Of a DNA stretch of 46,615 nt, positions 42,254 through 46,615 are shown in pieces. The notes under the pieces are model-generated. The model did no database searches and was not told the DNA's origin. It saw nothing but the letters and a program-made list of their open reading frames with translations. Within the stretch, counting starts at the first letter, position 1, and every line of letters begins with the position of its first letter. The stretch is from CBDUQI01 sp965369325 (lineage in GTDB: Bacteria > Pseudomonadota > Gammaproteobacteria > Steroidobacterales > JBCBZW01), in NCBI GenBank assembly GCA_965369325.1, contig CBDUQI010000016.1, positions 1-46,615 of the forward strand, in the 5' to 3' direction. Both the position numbers and the translations under genes were made by a program.

Positions 42254-43096
42254 ATGAAGCTGTGCGGGCATGATGTCGGCCTGAACCATCCGCTGTTTGT
42301 CATCGCAGGGCCCTGCGTAATCGAAAGCGAAGCGTTAGCGTTTGAGACGGCGGGTACGCTGGCAGAGATCTGTCAGCGGGTTGGCGTACCGTTTATTTAC
42401 AAGTCCTCTTTCGACAAGGCCAATCGTTCCTCCGGCGCCAGCTACCGCGGACCGGGGATTGAGCAGGGCCTCAAGATCCTGCAGAAGGTACGCGAGCAGA
42501 TTGGGGTGCCGGTGCTCACCGATGTGCACGAGGACACGCCGCTGGCGGAGGTCGCGGAGGTGGTGGACGTGCTGCAGACGCCGGCCTTTTTGTGCCGACA
42601 GACAAATTTTCTGCTGGCGGCTGCAGGTTGCGGCAAACCGGTGAATATCAAAAAGGGCCAGTTCCTGTCGCCGTGGGAGATGGGCAACGTGGTCGACAAG
42701 GCACGCAGCACCGGCAACGAGCAAATTATGGTGTGCGAGCGCGGCTTTAGCTTTGGGTATAACAATCTGGTGTCGGACATGCGCTCGCTCGCGGTGATGC
42801 GCGATACCCAGTGCCCGGTTGTGTTTGATGCCACCCACTCGGTGCAGTTGCCCGGGGGTAAGGGCAGCGCGTCAGGCGGGCAGCGGGAATTTGTGCCGGT
42901 GCTGGCCAGGGCGGCGGTGGCGGCGGGCGTCTCCGGCGTGTTCATGGAAACCCATCCGAACCCGAATGAGGCTCTAAGCGACGGACCCAATGCATGGCCC
43001 ATGGCGCATTTCGAGGCGTTGCTGCATAGCCTGAAAGCTCTGGACACGCTGGTTAAATCCGCGCCATTGCACGAACAGGCGCTGGCGCTGGATTGA
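42254..43096 (+). CDS. kdsA: 3-deoxy-8-phosphooctulonate synthase, metal-dependent type
   Basis: Condenses arabinose 5-phosphate and PEP to Kdo 8-phosphate for the lipopolysaccharide core. The 280-residue TIM barrel has KSSFDKANRSSGASYRGPG and NIKKGQFLSP. Unlike the E. coli and P. aeruginosa enzymes, which read GGMNVLES with a metal-free Asn, this one reads AGPCVIES with Cys21. The full metal set is present as Cys21, His195, Glu232 and Asp243, each offset by exactly ten from the Aquifex ligands (11, 185, 222, 233). It is therefore predicted to need a divalent metal. Standard pyrG-kdsA-eno context. Confidence 0.97.
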   Translation: MKLCGHDVGLNHPLFVIAGPCVIESEALAFETAGTLAEICQRVGVPFIYKSSFDKANRSSGASYRGPGIEQGLKILQKVREQIGVPVLTDVHEDTPLAEVAEVVDVLQTPAFLCRQTNFLLAAAGCGKPVNIKKGQFLSPWEMGNVVDKARSTGNEQIMVCERGFSFGYNNLVSDMRSLAVMRDTQCPVVFDATHSVQLPGGKGSASGGQREFVPVLARAAVAAGVSGVFMETHPNPNEALSDGPNAWPMAHFEALLHSLKALDTLVKSAPLHEQALALD

Positions 43097-43177
43097 GCGC
43101 GATGCCGGCGGCGTAATAAATTGAGTTGGCCCGCCAGCGGCGTGCCACAGCGACCACAGTGTAAGGACAAACGAGCG

Positions 43178-44473
43178 ATGGTGAGCATCACTGATATCCG
43201 GGCCAGAGAAATTCTCGATTCCCGCGGTAACCCGACCGTAGAGGCAGATGTCACGCTGGCCGATGGCACCCACGCGCGCGCGGCCGTGCCTTCGGGCGCC
43301 TCGACCGGCACGCGTGAGGCGGTGGAGCTGCGTGACGGTGACAAAAGCCGCTATCTCGGTAAGGGCGTGCGCAAAGCCGTCGCTAACGCCAACGGGCCGT
43401 TGCGTGAGGCGGTGCTGGGGATGGACGCGATGGATCAGGCAGCACTGGACGCACGCATGATCGAGGCGGATGGCACCGCGAACAAATCTCACCTGGGGGC
43501 TAATGCATTGTTGGCGGTATCGCTAGCGAACGCACAGGCCGCCGCGCGCTCGGCCGGCACGCCGTTGTACCAGCGGCTAGCTACTGGTGCCGATTCCAAG
43601 CACGTTCTGGGCATGCCAGTGCCGATGATGAATATCATTAACGGGGGGGCTCACGCAGACAATGCGCTGGATATTCAGGAGTTCATGGTGCTACCGGTGG
43701 GTGCGCCTACCCTGGCGGAGGCCGTGCGCTATGGCGCCGAGATATTTCATGCACTAAAGAGCGTGCTGAACAGTCAGGGCCTGAACACGGCTGTGGGTGA
43801 TGAGGGGGGCTTCGCACCTGACCTGCCGAGTAACGAGGCAGCGCTTGAGACGATCGCCAAAGCGGTTGGCGAGGTGGGCCTGAGCCTGGGCAAAGATGTG
43901 TATCTGGGTTTGGATGTGGCGAGCTCGGAATTTTACTCAGACGGTAACTACCAGCTGGCTGCGGAAGGGCGCAGTTTTGATGCCGCCGGGTTTTGTGAGT
44001 ATCTGGTGGCGCTGGCCAACGACTGGCCTATCATCTCGATCGAAGATGGGATGGATGAGAGCGACTGGGAAGGCTGGGCCTTGCTTAGCAAAGCGCTGGC
44101 CTCTCGCGTGCAACTGGTCGGCGACGATCTGTTTGTCACCAACACCGAAATTCTGGCCCGCGGCATCGAGGAGGGGATTGGTAACTCCATCCTGATCAAA
44201 CCGAATCAGATCGGCACGCTGACCGAGACACTGCAGGCGATCGACATGGCGCAGAAGGCCGGTTACACCGCTGTAGTCTCGCATCGCTCCGGGGAGACCT
44301 CCGATGCGACCATTGCCGATATTGCCGTCGGTACCAGTGCTACCCAGATCAAAACCGGCTCGTTGTCGCGCTCGGACCGCATCGCCAAGTACAATCAATT
44401 GTTACGCATCGAGGAACAGTTGGGCGATCGTGCCCGTTATCCTGGGCGTGACGCGTTTTTTATCCAGCTTTAA
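43178..44473 (+). CDS. eno: Enolase
   Basis: Reversibly dehydrates 2-phosphoglycerate to PEP in glycolysis and gluconeogenesis, the direction shared with pckG at the left of the window. In 431 residues it shows ILDSRGNPTVEADV, VPSGASTGTREAVELRDGD, GGAHADNALDIQEFM, GDEGGFAPDL, the metal Asp/Glu in SIEDGMDE and GDDLFVTN, and SHRSGETSD near the catalytic loop. ATG 43178 follows AAGGA. It precedes ftsB by 45 bp, and a 5-bp stem (GCGGT/ACCGC) lies in that gap. Confidence 0.98.
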   Translation: MVSITDIRAREILDSRGNPTVEADVTLADGTHARAAVPSGASTGTREAVELRDGDKSRYLGKGVRKAVANANGPLREAVLGMDAMDQAALDARMIEADGTANKSHLGANALLAVSLANAQAAARSAGTPLYQRLATGADSKHVLGMPVPMMNIINGGAHADNALDIQEFMVLPVGAPTLAEAVRYGAEIFHALKSVLNSQGLNTAVGDEGGFAPDLPSNEAALETIAKAVGEVGLSLGKDVYLGLDVASSEFYSDGNYQLAAEGRSFDAAGFCEYLVALANDWPIISIEDGMDESDWEGWALLSKALASRVQLVGDDLFVTNTEILARGIEEGIGNSILIKPNQIGTLTETLQAIDMAQKAGYTAVVSHRSGETSDATIADIAVGTSATQIKTGSLSRSDRIAKYNQLLRIEEQLGDRARYPGRDAFFIQL

Positions 44474-44518
44474 GGTACGCGCTGCGGTGAGGTTACCGCG
44501 CCTGCAGAATAGGAAAGT

Positions 44519-44839
44519 ATGAGACTCAGCACCGCCAAAATCACTGCAGCCGTTTTGCTGCTCGCCCTGGCTGGCCTGCAGTACAAGCTGTGGATTTCGC
44601 CGGAGGGGATGGCCGAGGTGTGGCGACTTGAGCATGCCGTAAAGGTGCAGAATGACGAGAATGAACGGCTGACAGAGCGCAACGGACGCCTATATGCTGA
44701 AGTGCGCGATTTGCGCGACGGTCTGGAGGCCGCCGAAGAGCGGGCACGCCAGGACCTGGGCATGATCAAGGACGGTGAGTCGTTTTATCAGGTGCTGGAT
44801 GCGCCCGTGGTGGATGAGGAATTCCGCCAGCCCGAATGA
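44519..44839 (+). CDS. ftsB: Cell division protein FtsB
   Basis: Small bitopic divisome protein that, with FtsL and FtsQ, activates septal peptidoglycan synthesis. The 106 residues include one membrane helix (about 8-26), a heptad-rich periplasmic coiled coil (about 35-80; VKVQNDENERLTERNGRL) and a short C-terminal segment with ESFYQVL, where FtsB contacts FtsQ. ATG 44519 follows AGGA. Placement after eno confirms the call. In relatives ispD and ispF come next; here truD starts only 10 bp later. Confidence 0.93.
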   Translation: MRLSTAKITAAVLLLALAGLQYKLWISPEGMAEVWRLEHAVKVQNDENERLTERNGRLYAEVRDLRDGLEAAEERARQDLGMIKDGESFYQVLDAPVVDEEFRQPE

Positions 44840-44849
44840 TCTGCTCTCG

Positions 44850-45947
44850 ATGACATCCACAGCTGATCCGGCGCCCACGCGCGCACACGGACCCATTGCG
44901 CTGGCCGGTGATATTCGTGCATGCCCGGAAGATTTTCGGGTGGACGAGCAACTGGGGTTCGAGGCTGATGGTGAAGGTCCGCATCGGCTGGTGCAGATTG
45001 AAAAATCTAATGCGACGACCAGCCAGGCGATCAGCGCCGTCGCACGTGGCTGCGGCGTGGCGCCGCGCGATGTCGGGTATTGCGGTTTGAAGGACCGTCA
45101 TGCCGTAACTCGTCAATGGATTACCTTGCCGGCGATGGCGGTGGAACCTGAAGCCGGCCAGCGTTTTGATGTGGGCGAGCACGGGTGGGTGAGCCTGCTG
45201 TCGGTACAGGCGCAGCGGCGCAAGTTGCGCCGGGGCGCGCATCGCGCCAACGCCTTCGTCCTCAAGGTGTCCGGGATACATGCGATCGAAGATCCTCAGG
45301 CAACGCTCAGCGACGCCCAGCGCGAATGGTTGACGCAGCGGCTCAGTGCCGTGGGAAAGATCGGCGTGCCCAATTATTTCGGGCCACAACGCTATGCTGG
45401 GGGGCGCAATTTGGCCAACGCCCGTGCAATGTTCGAGTCCGGCACCCGCCTTCGTCGCGAGCAGCGCAGCCACGCGCTGTCTGCCGCGCGCAGCCTGATC
45501 TTTGATCAGGTGCTGCAGGCACGGGTTGACGATGGTTCCTGGAACCAACTTCAGGCGGGTGATGTCGCCTCGTTAGCCGGCAGTGCCAGCTGGTTTGCGG
45601 TGGAAGCACTAGATGCTGCGCTGCTTGAGCGGCTGGCGCAGTTTGATATTCATCCCAGTGGCCCACTTTGGGGCCGGGGCGAGCTGCCGAGCTCAGGTGC
45701 GGTGGCGCAACTGGAGCGACACACGGGCGAGGCCCTGGCTCTGTACGCACAGGGGTTGGAGAGCGCGGGGTTAAAGCAGGATCGTCGCGCGCTGCGCCTG
45801 TATCCTGAAGCACTTAGCTGGTCACTGGAGGGTGCGGACCTGACGCTGCAGTTTTCCTTGTCGCGCGGGGCCTATGCGACCACCGTGCTGGCGGAGTTGC
45901 TGCAGATCCATGATGTTAGCCGTCGGCCCCGCCCGAGGCCTGAATGA
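44850..45947 (+). CDS. truD: tRNA pseudouridine(13) synthase
   Basis: Converts U13 of tRNA-Glu to pseudouridine. The 365-residue protein has the TruD-family catalytic Asp82 in YCGLKDRHAVTRQW and the conserved VPNYFGPQRYAGGRNLANA, with the family-specific insertion domain at about 155-310. ATG 44850 lies 10 bp after ftsB. In many gammaproteobacteria this gene follows ispF and precedes surE; both are missing here, and a convergent Smr gene lies beyond it. Confidence 0.96.
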   Translation: MTSTADPAPTRAHGPIALAGDIRACPEDFRVDEQLGFEADGEGPHRLVQIEKSNATTSQAISAVARGCGVAPRDVGYCGLKDRHAVTRQWITLPAMAVEPEAGQRFDVGEHGWVSLLSVQAQRRKLRRGAHRANAFVLKVSGIHAIEDPQATLSDAQREWLTQRLSAVGKIGVPNYFGPQRYAGGRNLANARAMFESGTRLRREQRSHALSAARSLIFDQVLQARVDDGSWNQLQAGDVASLAGSASWFAVEALDAALLERLAQFDIHPSGPLWGRGELPSSGAVAQLERHTGEALALYAQGLESAGLKQDRRALRLYPEALSWSLEGADLTLQFSLSRGAYATTVLAELLQIHDVSRRPRPRPE

Positions 45948-45986
45948 AGGCGTGTCCAGGCGCTGATTTGACGGCCCCCGGCGTGG

Positions 45987-46553
45987 TTAACGGCGCTGGC
46001 TCAGCAGCACGATCACGGCGCCGCTGCCGCCATCGTTGGCCCGTGCAGAGGTAAAGGCCAGCACCTGTGCATGCTGGCTTAGCCAGTGATGCACTTCACC
46101 TTTCAGTACCGGCCCGTCCGCGCCCGAGCGCAGGCCTTTGCCGTGCACGATGCGCAGACATTGATCACGCCGTCGCAGTGCGTGCTCGACAAACTCCGAC
46201 AATGCGCCCAGCGCAACCCGTGCGGTCATCCCGTGCAGGTCGATGGTGCCGTCAACTGGGTGTTTGCCGCGCCGCAAATCACGCAGCACCCCCGGGCGCA
46301 CACTGTGACGCCTGAAGCTGGACTGCTCGCCAGCCTCCAGTCTTTCTACAGGTTGCTCCGGGTCCGACATTGCCTGTCCACCCAGCGCCCTGGCGTGCCG
46401 TGCGGGGCGCACCGCCGGCGGCTGGCGCACCACCCGATTGTCTGGGCGCAACGGCTTAACCCCGGCCATCGCCTGGGCGAACAGTTGGCCCTCATCCTGC
46501 GTGGGGGGCTCTGCGTGACTGTTAGGTTTTTTTTCGGAGTCGCGCTTAGACAC
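45987..46553 (-). CDS. Smr-domain protein (SmrA/YdaL-like)
   Basis: A 188-residue protein: a charged, probably disordered N-terminal half, then a C-terminal Smr domain (about 98-186) with the signature DLHGMT near residue 104 and the conserved LRIVHGKGLRS near 133. Stand-alone Smr proteins of this kind (SmrA, YdaL) are nucleases or nucleic-acid binders; E. coli SmrB cleaves mRNA at collided ribosomes. Which subgroup this is cannot be decided. The start is GTG 46553 with GGTGA 7 nt upstream; the nearby ATG is out of frame. It converges on truD with a 39-bp gap that shows no clear terminator. Confidence 0.88.
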   Translation of the reverse strand: MSKRDSEKKPNSHAEPPTQDEGQLFAQAMAGVKPLRPDNRVVRQPPAVRPARHARALGGQAMSDPEQPVERLEAGEQSSFRRHSVRPGVLRDLRRGKHPVDGTIDLHGMTARVALGALSEFVEHALRRRDQCLRIVHGKGLRSGADGPVLKGEVHHWLSQHAQVLAFTSARANDGGSGAVIVLLSQRR

Positions 46554-46567
46554 GCATATTCACCAAA

Positions 46568-46589
46568 ATACCGGTTCACCTTCCGGTAT
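46568..46589. promoter_or_regulatory. Inverted repeat upstream of the Smr gene
   Basis: ATACCGG (46568-46574) and CCGGTAT (46583-46589) form a perfect 7-bp inverted repeat with an 8-base centre, 15 bp from the GTG start. On the minus strand it overlaps TAATAT (46592-46587), a -10-like hexamer, so it could be an operator; as RNA its loop would carry AAGGTGA, a second ribosome-site-like sequence. Role is unknown. Confidence 0.4.
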
Positions 46590-46615
46590 ATTAGCGCGAT
46601 TCGCCGCCCGCGCGA

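Noticed and set aside
42442..43344. 300-codon minus-strand open frame over kdsA and the start of eno
   Set aside because: Shadow of kdsA and eno in GC-rich DNA; Ser/Arg-rich with no recognisable domain.
1..46615. Prophage, insertion sequence, CRISPR array, toxin-antitoxin or defence genes
   Set aside because: Looked for on both strands; all substantial genes match conserved housekeeping families and no repeat array or transposase is visible.

Overview
The window is about 46.6 kb of GC-rich, densely coded bacterial chromosome, almost certainly from a gammaproteobacterium. The evidence is the gene order map-rpsB-tsf-pyrH-frr-uppS-cdsA-rseP-bamA-skp-lpxD-fabZ-lpxA-lpxB-rnhB-dnaE-accA-tilS-pyrG-kdsA-eno-ftsB-truD, plus the neighbouring yoaA-tsaB and dapE-dapD-dapC-glnD blocks. 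Lipid A, Kdo and BamA genes show a Gram-negative envelope, and a phasin-like gene suggests polyhydroxyalkanoate storage. I cannot name the genus. I found no mobile element, CRISPR array, tRNA or rRNA gene, and no clear pseudogene; this is a housekeeping region.

Layout. (1) 1-4.2 kb: a class III nucleotide cyclase fused to an FHA domain, GTP-type PEP carboxykinase (pckG), a small DUF6489-like protein and a phasin-like protein with a histone-H1-like tail. (2) 4.4-7.0 kb: yoaA (Fe-S helicase) and tsaB (tRNA t6A synthesis), overlapping. (3) 7.1-13.0 kb: a phosphate-response unit led by a Pho-box promoter, phoR-pstC-pstA-pstB-dsbB. It lacks phoB, pstS and phoU and ends with a translationally coupled disulfide-bond oxidase gene. 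(4) 13.0-19.8 kb, minus strand: dapE, dapD, dapC, glnD, map (lysine/peptidoglycan precursor synthesis, nitrogen signalling, N-terminal Met removal). (5) 19.8-25.0 kb: rpsB with a folded leader, tsf, pyrH, frr, uppS, cdsA. (6) 25.2-37.9 kb: rseP, bamA, skp (outer-membrane assembly), lpxD-fabZ-lpxA-lpxB (lipid A), rnhB, dnaE. (7) 38.0-45.9 kb: accA, tilS, pyrG, kdsA, eno, ftsB, truD. (8) Right edge, minus strand: an Smr-domain protein.

How the genes work together. The central block couples translation (rpsB, tsf, frr), nucleotide supply (pyrH, pyrG) and envelope building: uppS makes the undecaprenyl carrier, cdsA makes CDP-diacylglycerol, rseP-bamA-skp handle outer-membrane proteins, lpx genes and kdsA make lipid A and Kdo, and accA and fabZ feed fatty acid synthesis. 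The most striking feature is an absence. dxr is missing from its usual cdsA-rseP slot, and ispD and ispF are missing from their usual ftsB-truD slot, although the flanking genes are conserved. All three are MEP-pathway isoprenoid genes, so their joint loss suggests the organism makes isoprenoids by the mevalonate route or has moved the whole pathway. Other points worth attention are the Pho-box operon ending in dsbB, a probable ATT start codon for pstA, a metal-dependent-type KdsA, a 3 x 14-residue repeat tail on ribosomal protein S2, and an rpsB leader with a possible pseudoknot.
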